From: Isoetes taiwanensis
Lineage: Eukaryota > Streptophyta > Lycopodiopsida > Isoetales > Isoetaceae
DNA length: 64,000 nt
Reading direction: 5' to 3'
Assembly: GCA_021234155.1 (NCBI GenBank)
Contig: JAJEKV010000021.1
Location: 16,011,563 to 16,075,562, forward strand
The notes below the pieces were generated by a model. That model did not search any database and was not told the origin of the DNA. It was given only the letters and a program-made list of their open reading frames with translations. A program made the position numbers and the translations under genes. Within the stretch, counting starts at the first letter, position 1. Each line of letters opens with the position of its first letter. Shown here in pieces: positions 48,106 through 61,084 of this stretch.

Positions 48106-48616
48106 TTCATACGATTTGCGGTTTAAGGCCTGCGTGTTTGGATCCGCCCTCCACGAAATCTTGGTGAGCGATTTATATTCAAAGCAATGTTAGATGTTTG
48201 GTTTTAAGCAATTCCTAACTTACTAAAAGACTCCAGCCTTTTAGTTACAGTAGCATCTGTAGCGAGAGGGACTAAGGTCTGCTTGAATCGAAAAAGCCTC
48301 GAATTAAAAGCGACAAAGCGTAGTCCTCCGTTCTTCGAATCCTTCGACCTCGGGACTCAAGGTTAGTTTTCATTTAGTTTTAAGTTGCATCTCAATGGCG
48401 GAGTTTAATCCAAGAAGACAAGCTTTTGCATTTGCTCGAGAAGTGAGGAAGCGATGATGTTTATGAAAACCGTAATAGTTTTTATAAACTTCATCTGCGC
48501 TTTTTGTTTCGAAAATTCTTGAGTTTCTCTTCTGAATTAATCATGCTATTGCATGCAAGTTTCTATTATGAATAAGTGTAGTAGAAAGTAATAGAAAAAT
48601 CTGAAGATAATATTTG

Positions 48617-48823
48617 AAACACGCTAAAGCGTGTTTATGCTAACCTTAGCCTTCAACATGAATACACTCGGCAAGGCACTCGGCAGAGAGGAGAAAAAAA
48701 AAACGGATAGATAGATAAGTAAATAGATAAAGGCCGGGCAATTATTTACACGCAATAATTGCCCGGCCTTTATCTATTTACTTATCTATCTGCATCTTTT
48801 TTTCTCCTCTCGGCACGAAAGTG
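48617..48823. repeat. Long hairpin with preceding palindrome
   Basis: 48675-48744 pairs with 48753-48823. The inner 38 bp is perfect (GATAAAGGCCGGGCAATTAT with its inverse), the outer part nearly so, and the loop is TTACACGC-like. A separate perfect palindrome (AAACACGCTAAAGCGTGTTT) sits at 48617-48636. It is AT-rich and could be a fold-back MITE or a small-RNA precursor. Confidence 0.75.
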
Positions 48824-49037
48824 CACCAGCGTATAGTTTTCCTATATAGCGGTTTACCGGAGAAATGCAAAACAATTGTATCCCTACTTTCAACTTTTAC
48901 GCTAAACACGCGGCGGTTCTTAGTTTCTAAGTTTATAAATAAATAAATATAACACGCCAGCGTGAATACCGATACTCCGCCACTTCCTATTGATAGATGC
49001 CAAGTTACATTAATCACCCTTTGGTGACGAAGATGCA

Positions 49038-49571
49038 TTGAATTACATTTGGGCCAAAGAATCACACGTGCCCCAGGTTTCCACCCAATCTCCACCGGTT
49101 GAACCGCAAGAGCACCGGCCCTACCGAGCACCAGTCTTGCAACCCCCCGGAGTACTTGGATCAAGTAATGATGATGGCAAAGCAGAGCGCCAGGCAATGA
49201 TAGATCCGGGCTCGGGGCCCCTTGCAATCGCATCGAGGTCGGCCCTCTTATCTAATCACTTCGAGAATGCAAGACATGCATTGATCGAGAGTGAATCTTC
49301 GCATCCGGCCACCGAGATTCAAAATGAGGAGTCAAAGTTTTAGTGGTTAGCCTCTATGCCTGGGATGCCCCAACACGAACCACTACCACAGCAAAGATAC
49401 GATGCAATGGAGATGGCTCAACCAATGGAACCACTACCACAGCGCTTATACGATGCATTGGAGGTTCAACCAATGGAGCAAAGTGAGCGGGAGAGTAGGA
49501 GCAGGAGGTGGAGGTGGAGCAAAGGGGGGTGGGGAGCTAGAGCCCGGTGTTTTATTTGGGTTTTACGGTAA
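49038..49571 (+). pseudogene. Pro/Gln-rich open frame with short internal repeats
   Basis: Open from 49038 to a TAG at 49341-49343, then open again in the same frame to 49571. The first part is disordered and Pro-rich (PPVEPQEHRPYRAPVLQPP). The second has two similar 18-residue repeats (EPLPQQRYDAMEMAQPM / EPLPQRLYDALEVQPM), then a basic Arg/Ser stretch. The continuous frame suggests one exon split by a stop. No family recognised; transcription-regulator-like composition only. Confidence 0.4.
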
Positions 49572-49574
49572 GAA

Positions 49575-52210
49575 TTCACTATGCCCTCGCAATGGAAATG
49601 GGAGATCGATAGCCCAGCTACTCGAGAGGACTGGGCTTGAAACAAGAGTCCGGGATTTTGTCCGGTTTATCCAGGTTTATCCGCATTATATACAATTGTA
49701 ATCTTTTTCCAATGAATACAACAAATTTTGTGTACTTCTATATTTCTACAATGTAATACATGTTACATACCTTTTTAAGCGGTTTCTTGGCCATGCAACA
49801 AATGTTCCAACACTTTCTCCAACCGTATCCCCACCGGGTGTCTCATGAGGTAAAGCTTCATCCATAGCGCAAAGAAGTTAATCACCGTAACTTTCTGGAC
49901 ATACTTATCCCTGGCTTAATTCCATGACAAGCTGATGGATCGATGGAGTCGATCTTGCATAATCCTACTTTCCTTTTCTCGATTTGTAGTTAACATGAAA
50001 CATTCATCTTCGACAATACTTGCGAAAAATTGCTATTCGGACACCTACTATTGGAAATTAATGTTCAAGCTATTGGAATGAGATGAGTACCCGTAATTCA
50101 GTAGCCATTCTTGAGAAGCTGATTTGAGTCTCAAAGGTGAAGGCGCTATGGAAACTCCGGCGGTCGGAAAATTCAATTAGAAGAATGATTAGGTTTACTA
50201 CGCTTAGGCGGGATAAATTTGGCGGGATACGCTTTGATAGATTGGTTTTAAAAACTTAATGAAAGAAGTCGGGGGATTGGGGTCTTCGTCATTATTATTT
50301 GTATGTGTCAAGAATATTTCGAACCCAGATTTGTGTTTTCTTGAAATTCAAATTTCTATTTCTCGTCTGGTAGAAAAAGCTATTTCTTGCCGGCTATTTC
50401 TCGAAAGCTTCGAGTCGTATCCGAAATGCGACCTTCCCGACTCGTTACTAGGCGACTCCTGAGATGTCTTCTAAAATGAATCGAGGTCGAGGCGACGCAA
50501 GGCGAGGAAGCGGTGGAAGAGGAATCCCAAAACCCCAAGACTTCTCAAGCTTCAGAGGGACGTTGATCGTAATACATGTAATACACGTAACCCTATTCAA
50601 GGTATTTAATCCGCCACGTATCATACACCGTATGGAGAGTATTATGCTTGCATGAATTTGAGATATTTCCTTTCACTTAATATGCTTTGCATGAGTTTGA
50701 GTTATTATGCTTTGCATGAATTTTAAGTATTAACATCGTAAGAGAACATAATTTTGCTCTGCTTTATATATAGAATATAGCGGTGTTAGACAGCTTGGAG
50801 ATAGCAATGTTCAATGAGGATAAATAGTGTGAAATATGGATTCATGAAGGGTATGTAGCTTAAAATGTGGATGCAAAATAATTTAGTTTCAAATTCACGA
50901 TAGCATGGTCAATAATAGGAGCTACCAACACGCCAAGCGTGATTTGTACTAATTTAGGTTTAAATGCACGCCAAGCGTGATCTCTTGTTCCGAAAAAGTA
51001 CTCTAAAAAGTGCTCATCTTCTTTTGCAAAGGCTCAAGAGGAAGAAACCCCTAATAATTCGGGTTCTAATCCCGCCAAGAAAGCAAGGGCGCATCGACCG
51101 TGATGCGCATCATATGATCTCACCTTAGATGATGAAGGGCCGATTCTTATAGTAACCAACCACTCCCCTCCGCCTCGAAGAGGAAATGGACGAGGGTGCC
51201 GAGTGGTACGTTGACCTTGCCAAGACAAATGGCAAGCTCGACTTAACTCTTTTCTCGAGGAAAAGGAAGCGCATAAAGATGGCCAAACAAGGGATCCTAA
51301 TCTCTTGTGAGGAAGAGGATGACACCAACGCAAATTGCTCTTGAGATTACACGTAAGCGTAAGAAAGATCTGCTTTCCGCACTTACTCACTTTAGAGCTA
51401 CTCGATACAAGGATACGCTCATGAAGACAGATGTGAACGGTGAGACATGTTTTAAGTATGGTTGGCCAACCAATGTAGCAGCTTACCCAATATCTATTTG
51501 CCAAGGGGTTACAAATTGCGTAGAGGCATGTTCACTAAACCCACACCAAGTCACTATTTGCGGCAAGCTAGGAATTAGCCGACTTGAAAGCTTCTAAGAG
51601 GGTCCTAGATCTAGGGAAGGATGTTCAACCCCGCAGCTTGTCGAAGGCATGGAGGCTTCGCTTTTTGAGAATGAACAGGATGAGTGGCGCAAACTAGAGG
51701 CGATGAACAAGTCAATAAATACTCGACCATTATCCATTGGGTCTTAAGGAAACTTTTGCGATCCATGTGAAGTCCCTCATCCGCTCACCAAGCTCCATTT
51801 ATGTTAGCGAAAGATATGATCCAAAGACATGCCATGGAGATTGTTCGTGAGCATGATTAGTAATCCAGGTCAAATGCCTATGCCCGCCGGATGTGTTACC
51901 TTTGGGATATGATCTCGAACAAGCCTCGGCCGTGGGACGAACTTCCGTGAGTTAATGTTAAATGAAAATATTAAATTCGCCGTCATCGACGGCAAAGATT
52001 CGTGTTGAGGGGCGCGTAAGGCCCTCATCGGCAAAAAGTAAACAAATGGCCAAAAACGCCGTTCTACAATCACTATGCGTATAGGAGGTGTCAGATCTTG
52101 GATGCCAATACTTCACCGCAGATTTGGTCGAGATTAGCGCGCACTTTGAATGAAATGGGGAAGACATTTCTATACAAAGGTAACTAATCGCATCTATTCC
52201 AATGCATTTT
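49575..52210. other. Degenerate coding-like patches, unassigned
   Basis: Two CACGCCAAGCGTG palindromes lie at 50929-50941 and 50967-50979. A frame at 51307-51597 (QIALEITRKRKKDLLSALTH, then ETCFKYGWPTNVAAYP) and an overlapping acidic one (EEEMDEGAEWYVDLAKTNGK near 51180-51340) have protein-like composition and may be exons of a decayed gene. I cannot name it. Confidence 0.35.
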
Positions 52211-52216
52211 AATATT

Positions 52217-52507
52217 CACGCCAGCGTGTTTTCAAATCTACCGGTTTCATAATTGTATTCACGCTTAGGCGTTTTCAAATCAAACCAATTCACGCCAGGC
52301 AAAATCAATCAATTTCACGCCAGCGTTTTCAAGTCAACCAATTGATCTCAAAACACGCCGGCGGAATTCGATTGATTTGAAAACACGCCGGCGTGAAATT
52401 GATTTGATTTTAAAGCATGCCCGGGCGTGGATTGCATTAGTAACTTTATTCATTTCACGCCAGCGTGATTTTTCTTGATCAATTCTATTCAAATCGCTAC
52501 CGGCGTG
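52217..52507. repeat. Array of nine CACGC...GCGTG palindromes
   Basis: Palindromic or half-palindromic words, 25-46 bp apart, at 52217, 52260, 52291, 52316, 52354, 52384, 52416, 52456 and 52499. Full members are CACGCCAGCGTG (52217, 52456) and CACGCCGGCGTG (52384). The AT-rich spacers often contain TCAAATC/GATTTGA. It lies just before a run of coding-like frames. Function unknown. Confidence 0.85.
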
Positions 52508-52515
52508 TTTCTATT

Positions 52516-54470
52516 CTATGATATCGATTCAATGTCCGTACTATTGCAGTCCATACGTTGAACAACCGCGCCACGCCGCCAACAATGGGTGGAATATGGC
52601 TGCCCATTGCCCACCGGACAGGGCGGGTCAAAGTCTAAGGCATTCAAGCTGCTGGAGCGGACTTTGTCGCAGACAATTATACAGGAGAAGAAGAAGACTG
52701 CAAGAAAATCAAAGAAAAAGGGTGGTGATGACATTGCAGTCCTTTTCCGAAAGCTCATCCAAAGCAGTCAGGACCAACGCATCAGTATAAGATTGTGTTT
52801 TGTAAGGAGGCAAGATGGCTCAAGTGGAATGAATTTCGACGCTTTATGCACAAGGGAAGCCGCTAGACACTATGGGTAGGGTGCCTCCTGCTGATGTAAG
52901 CATATTTGACTTGAATGTGACAGAGATGAGAAAGACTCGTGGGCTAGGACGACGCCGAGACCATTTGGGTTTTAGACCGATTAAAGAAGGAAGTCTTATA
53001 CAAGAAGGGTGCTTTTACCAAGGATAGGATGTCCTTCGTTGAGTCGCAGCCATGTAAAGGATGTATCGTGATAATGAAGTCACCAGTAGGGAGCTTGAGT
53101 TACAAAGGCTATCGGGGATGTGGCATTATCTGAAATTGATTGCTGGACAAATACAAGGTCGCAAGAATGATGACATCAAGAAGTTTGTATTCTGGTCAAA
53201 GGACTTCCTAAAGAATTGGAAGGCTAAAAATACAAAACATAAGGAGACTCTACCCCTAAGGTACTGGCCGAGTTGAGAAGAAAAGTGGCCCTTGTGAAGA
53301 AGATTATCGAGAAGACGACGCTGTCCAAAGATTCAGTCCCATTGGGTACAAAGGTCTCTTGCCGTAATCAACTTCTGGCCTTAAAATATATCACCCTTGT
53401 GTTGGACAAAGAGGGTAGGAGAGGAGATATGGGCATGAACCGTAGGACTACAATGTTTTCTTTACCACCGATAGGATTGACAACCGAGAGGTCCTTCACT
53501 ATTGTCATCGTTTGTCCTTTTCGTGTGAGTCACATCCGCATGCACTATCCGGCCGCTCATGATCCGAGTGCCTCAAAGTTATTAGGGAGGGATGCCTAAT
53601 ATATGATGTTATGGATAATGAGTCATGAACAAAGACGAAAGATGGCACATGTGATCTTCATTATGATAGCCATGCTATCGACGATCTAAATATGATATTG
53701 CTAAGGCCAAGGGTGACAATAGCAAAGGTGCATGGGAATGTTTTCTTCTAGATGATCCGCACTTAAGAACTATATTCTTTCATACCTGATGGATCGATCG
53801 CCTAACAGATGAGTCAAGAGGATGAGGATCGGGACCCCCTCCTAAGTGGGGAAATCAAGTCACGAGCTACAAACTAAGGAGAAGGGCCCCTTAAATAAAA
53901 ATGGATTTCCCGCCTATGGTCTTACCTCGTCGAGGCATTTGCTCCAATTGATACAACCCGCTTGGAGCTTCATGTTGAGGTTATATTGCCCGAGAGGCTC
54001 TTATGGGTGCAAGAAGATGTCACCGCTTTGTGAGTGATGAGCGTGCCAAAGACTTTCTTGAACCATTCCTCATGCATGTGCTTGCCAAGTCTCCTAAAGG
54101 CCCTTATGGCAACCTGAAATCATCAGCAATCAAAAGTCTCAGACTTGTCCAATTCGAAAGTGGACGCTGTTTCCGGTGAGGGACCTAGTAATCATGTACC
54201 GATAAGGAAAGCAAAGAATGAACAAATAGCGCTAAACCGGCTGCTCAAAGTACCGTGGATGGCGGCGAACTTAGGGAATATTTTTGCCCACATTGCGGGT
54301 GATGCAAGCAACAACAGAGTAGATTCACAGGTTAACAATGAAGTAATTGACAGGGAAACCGAAAATGAAGGCAACGAAGGCGGCTCTAGTGATTCAAGTG
54401 TTTGCCAAATCAATAGTAAAATAATGTCAGCCAGAAGGACGCAAATAACTAATAGAAAATAACAATTCTA
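52516..54470 (+). pseudogene. Run of short coding-like frames, unassigned
   Basis: Plus-strand frames at 52589-52879 (PLPTGQGGSKSKAFKLLERT, then KKKTARKSKKKGG), 53061-53276, 53273-53599 (4-bp overlap) and 54145-54462 (acidic tail) have protein-like composition, with stops and frame changes between them. Near 53940-54130 another frame reads RLELHVEVILPERLLWVQED and DERAKDFLEPFLMHVLAKSP. They may be exons or broken pieces of one gene that leads to the phosphatase-like part at 54759. No domain recognised. Confidence 0.35.
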
Positions 54471-54570
54471 ACAAATGTAAGAAGATGAAGATTAAGGTGG
54501 CTGAAGGGAGAATGACGCCGATGACGGCAAATAAACTCAAGATGATAGGTATGGCCTTGCCCATTAAATA

Positions 54571-54705
54571 GCCACGCTGCGATTTAATTTGTATTACCTT
54601 TGAATTAAATCGCGCCAAGCGTGCTTTTGATTATTTTTCGTTGTCAAACTAAATCACCGAGCGCATTTGGTTATGACTATTTCAAATCACGCTTGGCTGC
54701 GTTTG
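54571..54705. repeat. Further members of the palindrome family
   Basis: CCACGCTGCGATTTAATT and its near-inverse AATTAAATCGCGCCAAGCGTG form an imperfect hairpin (54572-54623). CACGCTTGGCTGCGT follows near 54688. Other single members lie at 46738, 47992, 48617, 48953, 50929 and 50967. Confidence 0.65.
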
Positions 54706-54758
54706 TATTGTTTGTGTTATCGTGATCTTGTCGACCGGATACATGTTTGATGTTTCAG

Positions 54759-55320
54759 CTTCCATTGCGCTTTCTAAGAAGGTTGTGGTGTTCGACCTAA
54801 ACGGAGTCCTTTGCAAGACTTTTCCAAAAAAATAAAGTGGCTAGAGTACGGTTTCATCGACACCAAAGAGAATCAAACACCAAGTGGATCTATCCGCGGC
54901 CGCACTTGAAAGGAGATGCTAGACGAGGCATTCAAAGGTTATTTCGAAGTTGGTATTTGGTCATCCATAGAACTAAGGAACATCAAGGATACTTTAGAGG
55001 CACTGGGGAAATGCGTGAGACATTAGTTGACCCTTTGGGATCGTAACAAATGTGTGAAGTTCACTAATCCCAAGGATCCAACAGCAAGCCTATCTTCATC
55101 AAACACTTGAGTAACATGATGGACTAACTTGGTATCGAGAATAAGGATGATATAATCATAGTGGATGATGACGCCTCAAATGCTTCTACAATCAAACGCA
55201 GTCCCTAATCCACCATCTTACGATCCAAAAACTTTGCGACATGATGATTTTCTCGTGAAGTTTGTGTCTATTATGCATAATTTGGCTATGGGGAAGACGG
55301 TGCGGTGAAGTGTTAGATTC
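54759..55320 (+). pseudogene. FCP1-like HAD-family phosphatase domain, frameshifted
   Basis: A possible 3' splice site (TGTTTCAG, ending 54758) precedes SKKVVVFDLNGVLCKTFPKK, the HAD motif I of FCP1/SCP-like CTD phosphatases. In other frames follow FEVGIWSSIELRNIKDTLEA, WDRNKCVKFTNPKDP, IFIKHLSN and a DDDASN-type motif with PPSYDPKTLRHDDFLVKF. Motif I is normally DxDG; here the second Asp is Asn (DLNG), as in some plant relatives, so catalysis is doubtful even if the frame were whole. At least four indels and one stop break it. It could be host gene debris or a gene whose sequence contains consensus errors. Confidence 0.6.
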
Positions 55321-58300
55321 GTACACTTAACCGGATAGAACGGCCGACATGGAACCACACCTTGTTAAACACGTGGAAAAACATGGATTGATCCCTTAAT
55401 GTTTTATTGGAATATATGATATTTTTGTATGATATTTGTGCCATGTATCGATAATTTCGAAGTCCGAATTGCCTCGCAAATAATGCAACTGTTGTTATCA
55501 AACCTAATATTATCATCTATCGAAAGCAAGCAATTTTGGTCTCATCTATGTTAGCAACTTGCTCTTCATTTCGCATATTTCAATTCGCGATATGAAAAGT
55601 CACACGTGAATCGCAACCTTATGTTATTTTTGAAGTCCAAAAAAAAAGGTTAAAAAAACAAAAACCCCCTAGAAGACAATAGCAGGTTGGCGTGATTTTG
55701 GAGTTGACATAATCCCAATTTAATTGGATGATGGTTCAAGGATTGCTCTCTGAAGAGGCAAACAGTGGTACAATCTTGGGAAAAGAACTCTATGGTCTCA
55801 CCCTATAATAAGGTATCTTAAAAAGGTTTGTAAGAGTCTTTATACTCAATTCATATACTAGCTATGTAGGCTAGCAATACTGCACAAGGACACATGCCAC
55901 AATAGCCAGCATACAGTCAAGGCAGATAGATTATCAACAATGCCATGGAGATACATACACAACAATCCATCCTGCTAATCCAAGACATGACGCAATAGTT
56001 TGGGCTGCCCCCTAACCATAACCTCACGCCAGGTTCAATAGTTAGAATATAACAACTTATCTCGGTTATGGTTCATTCCATTAGTTAACTTAACTTGTTT
56101 ACCGCTAGACATAAATATGCTTCCGACTAAGCTCATAATGTCCTATGGCTCCACTATGGCAAGAAGCTCCCATGCCGCTCAAGCCTTCTCCTCCCTCAGC
56201 ATCACACATCTGACATTTACCAATGATTCACTTAGCTATACCAATATTCCATTCAATTCTCTACTTCTCTTCTTTAGCTTTTCTATAATTATGCCCCTTG
56301 GCTCCATACCGTGACTCGGCCAAGCAAAAAGGATTGACATAGCTCGGTCTAGTCATGACCCACTCTAGAAGATAATACTAATTATGCATGGTTCTATAAC
56401 TTCATATGCTAAAAAGCATGGTTAAGTAACTTAGACCTTATATATCTATCCCTAGTAGGGACATGTAAGAATACATAACTAAAGCATGAAGTCACGCAAG
56501 AATACGACCCCGCATTCGATCATAGTTCTAGGTCAAGGGTGCCTTTATGCTTCCAACATATAACTTAAAGGGTTCGTAGGATTAGCAACCCTAAACTCAA
56601 GTAATGACCATCTAGGGTAGAAACAATGCACCTAGAGACACTTAATGCAATGACTATCACAATGTTCCAAGATATAACAACGTAGTTGGGCGACCATCTA
56701 ACTATAACCTAAAGCAAGTTCGATAGCTAGAATAGAGAATCAAGTAGGGCTTCAAGACCCTAGGATAATAATACAAACTAGATTCAATAACTTAGAACCC
56801 ATCAATAATTATTCATGTATGGTTCCCAGTACAATGCCTAACAAGGACCCCGGACATGCAAGACTGCAACTCTAAAGAATGGACTCTATTGTTCCAATAA
56901 AGCATGATCAATAATCTCGATTGTTCTAATACTTCGCTCTATCACTTAAGGTATTATCATATGGTTTCAAATAAACTTAGAACCTATTAATATTCCATCA
57001 TGGTTTGAAACCTTAGGACACTAAATTAATATATATGTATGGGGATACCGGATCGTGGTATCCTTCTAAAGAAACAAAGCAAAGCTCACACCATGACAAA
57101 CAAATAGGCCACGCTTTTCCCGCATCCGGAGGCTGCCGTTACGTGGCTTGGTCCAATCATGATTCTCGCTACTTGCCCATCACGCTAAGTTCTATCACAG
57201 AGAAATCAGAAAAGGCAAAGTTCAAAGCAAGAATCAAGCATTTAACCGAGCAGGGTAGAAGATCACACAATCATAATCGATTATACCATGAGGCCCTGGG
57301 TTTTCCATAGAATCGGAATTGGGTTTGGGCTCTGCAATAAATTTAAGGATGAGCACAAAAGCCAGCTTCTATCATCACCGAGTTCTTCTTCATGATTTCC
57401 AATACATGCACACAAGCAATTCCCAAGCATGCATCAAATCCCCACCTTAGTTTTTTAGATGTGCCTCTGCTCCAAAATCTGTCTACGCCTCCTTTGCATC
57501 TAGCTTTCTGCCTCATGTCATCTCCACTTCCTTCTCCAATTCGGCCAGCCCCGTCATCCTCTTATATACGTTTATGTCCATCACCCAGCAAGCTATCTTG
57601 CTGCCAAAAGATCCTGCCAGGTGTAAATCCCGCATGCTACAAGTTGAATCCTACATGAGCGTGCCTTACTTGCCCGATTTGCCTGCCTGATACATCTCAA
57701 TACAGCTACGATTTTGTTCCTCTATGTTTATGGTGCTCACTCATTTGGATTTCATAAATTAAGGTTTTTAAATAATCTTAGCTACTGAATTTTTATATTT
57801 AAATGCTATCACTAGCATGAACCCATGGACGCGTACCAACAAGGCCATTAGATGCTCTACACAATCTTATACTGAAACAAGGTAAGCCACTAGGTTCATT
57901 ACAACGTCTAATCAATTGATTCAAGGTCTTTGCTGAGCGGAGGACCACCAACGGACGTGCGCCATGACGTGCGCCATTTTTCTTGAATTTTTTGTCCTTT
58001 CCTCCACTTTCAGTTCAAATTTGATTCTTGGCAAAACTTGCCTTCGAGTTTGAATTGTTTTCGATTCTGAGGGAGAATTTCACTGCATTGGAGTGGCTGC
58101 CCCTGTAGAGGGTCAACATTTTCGAATTGTTCAGAATCTCCTCTTTAATGGAAACAAAAATTTTTGCAATTATCAAACAGGGACAGAAGCTAATTTGTGG
58201 TTTTCTCTGTGGAACCCCGGCTGATCTTTGGAACTCTCTACTAATTGAAAATCTCTTTCCAGACAATCTTTTCTCACGTGAATACTGCTTTGTTCCAAGC

Positions 58301-58796
58301 TGTGTTGAATTTGAGACAGAAATTATTGATTGTTGGTTGGAGGAATTTGTTGGAAGCAAGAGAATTCAAGCCACCGCTATTATTCAATGCATTGTGAATG
58401 GCCTGAGGACAAAATTATCACAAATTGTACTCACCCATCCGATTTCCGGCTGTTTTGGCACTCGTTATGTCTAATTTTCACTATCTAGCAATTGTAGGTA
58501 ATTCATTCCACCTTTTTAGTCTATTCCTTCTCGATCCTTCTTTTAGCCCGCTTCCTTTCCTTTTTTTCTCTCTTCCTCTCGCTTTTTGGCGCAATTGTCC
58601 CTTTGTTGTCCCCTCCCGGTAATCATAAACTCACGCCAAGGAAACCTAAATTCTAAGATTTTGCCATTTCTTCATTGTTACTCCGCCTATCTAAAGAAGA
58701 ACAGAAGCTTAAACTAATCTTCACAAGATCTCGGTTGATCCAAAGAACTTCATTCAATTTGGAAATTTCAAGGACTTAGCCCTCCCGAAGCTTAAA
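55321..58796. other. Stretch without recognised genes
   Basis: 55640-57000 is plain AT-rich sequence with no repeats I could match. 57035-57310, 57392-57658 and 58127-58474 hold 88-115 codon frames; the last (LFPDNLFSREYCF, then WLEEFVGSKRIQATAIIQ) has the best composition but no known domain. The right part may be 5' leader of the L1 that follows. Confidence 0.35.
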
Positions 58797-60469
58797 ATGA
58801 CACCTCTTTCGGACAAGACTCCAATTTGGGACAATATCTCAAAAGATCCGATCGCAAACCGCTTCATTCCTCGAGCAAATCCCGCCACCGGTGTTCCGCT
58901 TCCTTATGGGGTCGTGGAGGCCAGCCTTAATGAAGCTCGATCGATGCGTAATGGGATAATGTTCTTCAAGATGAGAGGCCCCGACATCTCCTCAAACCTC
59001 GCGACCGCTCATGGTATTTATCTTAAATCTCCATTGGTTTTGGAAAAACTGAAATGCCTTTCAAACTCGGCTGTTGTCATAAAAATCAACAAGGTTGGGA
59101 TAAGCATTGAAAAGTGGGTCTCACTTACTATCTCTCCAAAAGGGCCTTTCTATCAAAGCTATCTCACCGGTTAAATTACCCGTATATTATGGTCGAATGT
59201 GGAAGCCAAAGATCCGCAAATTACTTGTTTCAAAATGGCGCTTTAGTGATTGAAAACTTCTATTTGAATTTTATCAAGTGGAATCCTAAACTCTCAACCA
59301 ATGAACTCAAAAACTTTCATGTGGCCTCAACATCCCTATTTGGATTAAATCCCATCTATCGGAATGGAATGAGGAATCAATTAAAAACCCTATTCAACTC
59401 TATTGGCAATTATGTCTCCACTGCTTATGCCCCTTATAAGCCTCCCCGTAGTCTATGTCCAAATTGATATATCCAAAGAAATTCCTATTTCCATTCCTTT
59501 CAATCGACCGCTTTGGCCAAAAACTTCCCTAGACTTAAGGTGGAATGGTTTACCTCCCATCCGCTTCTAATTGTGAATTTAGGCATTTCGTATGCTAATT
59601 GTATGGAGAAAGAAACTACTAGTCCAAAGGACAATAATGTTTCTTCTAGCCCCCTTGCCTCGCTCATTGTCTAATTTCAGAAAAAGCAAAGAAGGTGAGG
59701 GTGCCTTTTCTTGAGGAAAGTCAATGGCAAAGACCAAAAGAATTGCCAAAAAAGGTTGGAAAAGGAAGTTCAAAATGGAGGTAACTCACAAATTGTCGCC
59801 AATCATAATGACTTCTCACATTCACCGAACTATTAATGATTCTCGAAAGATATAAAGAAAATGGGAAAGCCAAATGGATGGAGATATCTCAAAGGATTTA
59901 CATAATACCTTGACCAAGATTGTCACCGACTCTAAATCCTTGAGGCATCAAGTCGACTACTCAAATTCGAAATGGAATCTATCAAATTGATTCCTCGCCA
60001 AAGGCACGAGAGATTCATTAACTAAGGAAATTCAAGCAAAATATTCTTTGAAGAATAAGGTGACAGGGAAAGTATCTAAAGCACAGACAGGTTTTATTGC
60101 CAAAGTGCCACAAGATGTCAACAAGAATAAGGAAATTGCTATTGCCGAAATCAATAAAAGTTACCCCCAATAACACATGACCTTGATCATACAAAAGGTA
60201 ATATGGGGGAATCTTCTGAGTGCAAATCAAACAAACAAGACAATGATGAGGTAATTCACTGTTCAAACCAGTTTGCTGTTTTTACTAACTCTCATGCACA
60301 ACAGATGGAATTATTGCAATCAGAAAATGAGGACTTGGTATATCCTTTAGCACCCTCCCTTGCCCTACAAATTCATTCACCTTCAAAAGTGGTAAATTTC
60401 ATGGATCTTATTGACCTATCTTCTCCCGATGATACTTTTACTTGCCATGAGCAGCCTTCCATTTCGTAA
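58797..60469 (+). pseudogene. LINE ORF1 (nucleic-acid-binding protein), broken
   Basis: A 125-codon frame (58797-59174) is continued by an overlapping one (59114-59467) and then by a third with YVQIDISKEIPISIPFNRP and LRWNGLPPIRF (to about 59575). The last words match the plant L1 ORF1 pattern V.VDLSKPLP..I ... YE.LPF.C that precedes a CCHC knuckle; the knuckle itself is not evident here. A Ser/Glu-rich tail (60203-60469) ends before ORF2. ORF1 coats the LINE RNA. Confidence 0.6.
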
Positions 60470-61084
60470 AAAATAGTCGATCGGGCTTGGCTACATTGAT
60501 TTCAATGACATTGCCATGAGTACTTTCCACCACCATGTCGAAGTTGCAAGTTTGGATAAAGATAAACAGACTCACCGGTTCAAAGATTCTAAAGAGATGG
60601 ATAGAGAATCAAACATGAATGAAAAATGTGATATTGAGTTTGTTCTAGAGACTCCTCAATCACCGACTCTCAAAGTATTGAACAAGAAGAAACACCTTCC
60701 GTGCAAGTTCTTCATCCAATTAAATCTCTATTCAATAATAGTCTTAACAAAAATTGACTAGTATTGCTACCACGATAAGTCTATTAATAAACTGCTTGAA
60801 TTCATTCCTCGGGGATATCTTCGTGATGAATTGATAGTGAAAAGGAAAATTTATGCTCTAAAGAGAATGATAAAAATTGGGATTTTGAGTATTATCTAAA
60901 TTCTTCTTCTGTTGTTAGCATTGACAAGAGAGAGTCAACCAAAGTAAATAAGAAAAAGCTAAGTTGTTCCGCCAAATTCAAAGGCACCTCCGCTAATAAT
61001 ACCGTAGCAAAAATAAGAAAGAAAGAAGAGGGAAAACCAAGCACGTATAGCTTTATCCTTTCATCCTTCTATTTTAATATCCTT

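Noticed and set aside
55640-57000. Possible LTR in the AT-rich stretch before the L1
   Set aside because: No second copy, TG...CA ends, PBS or PPT seen.
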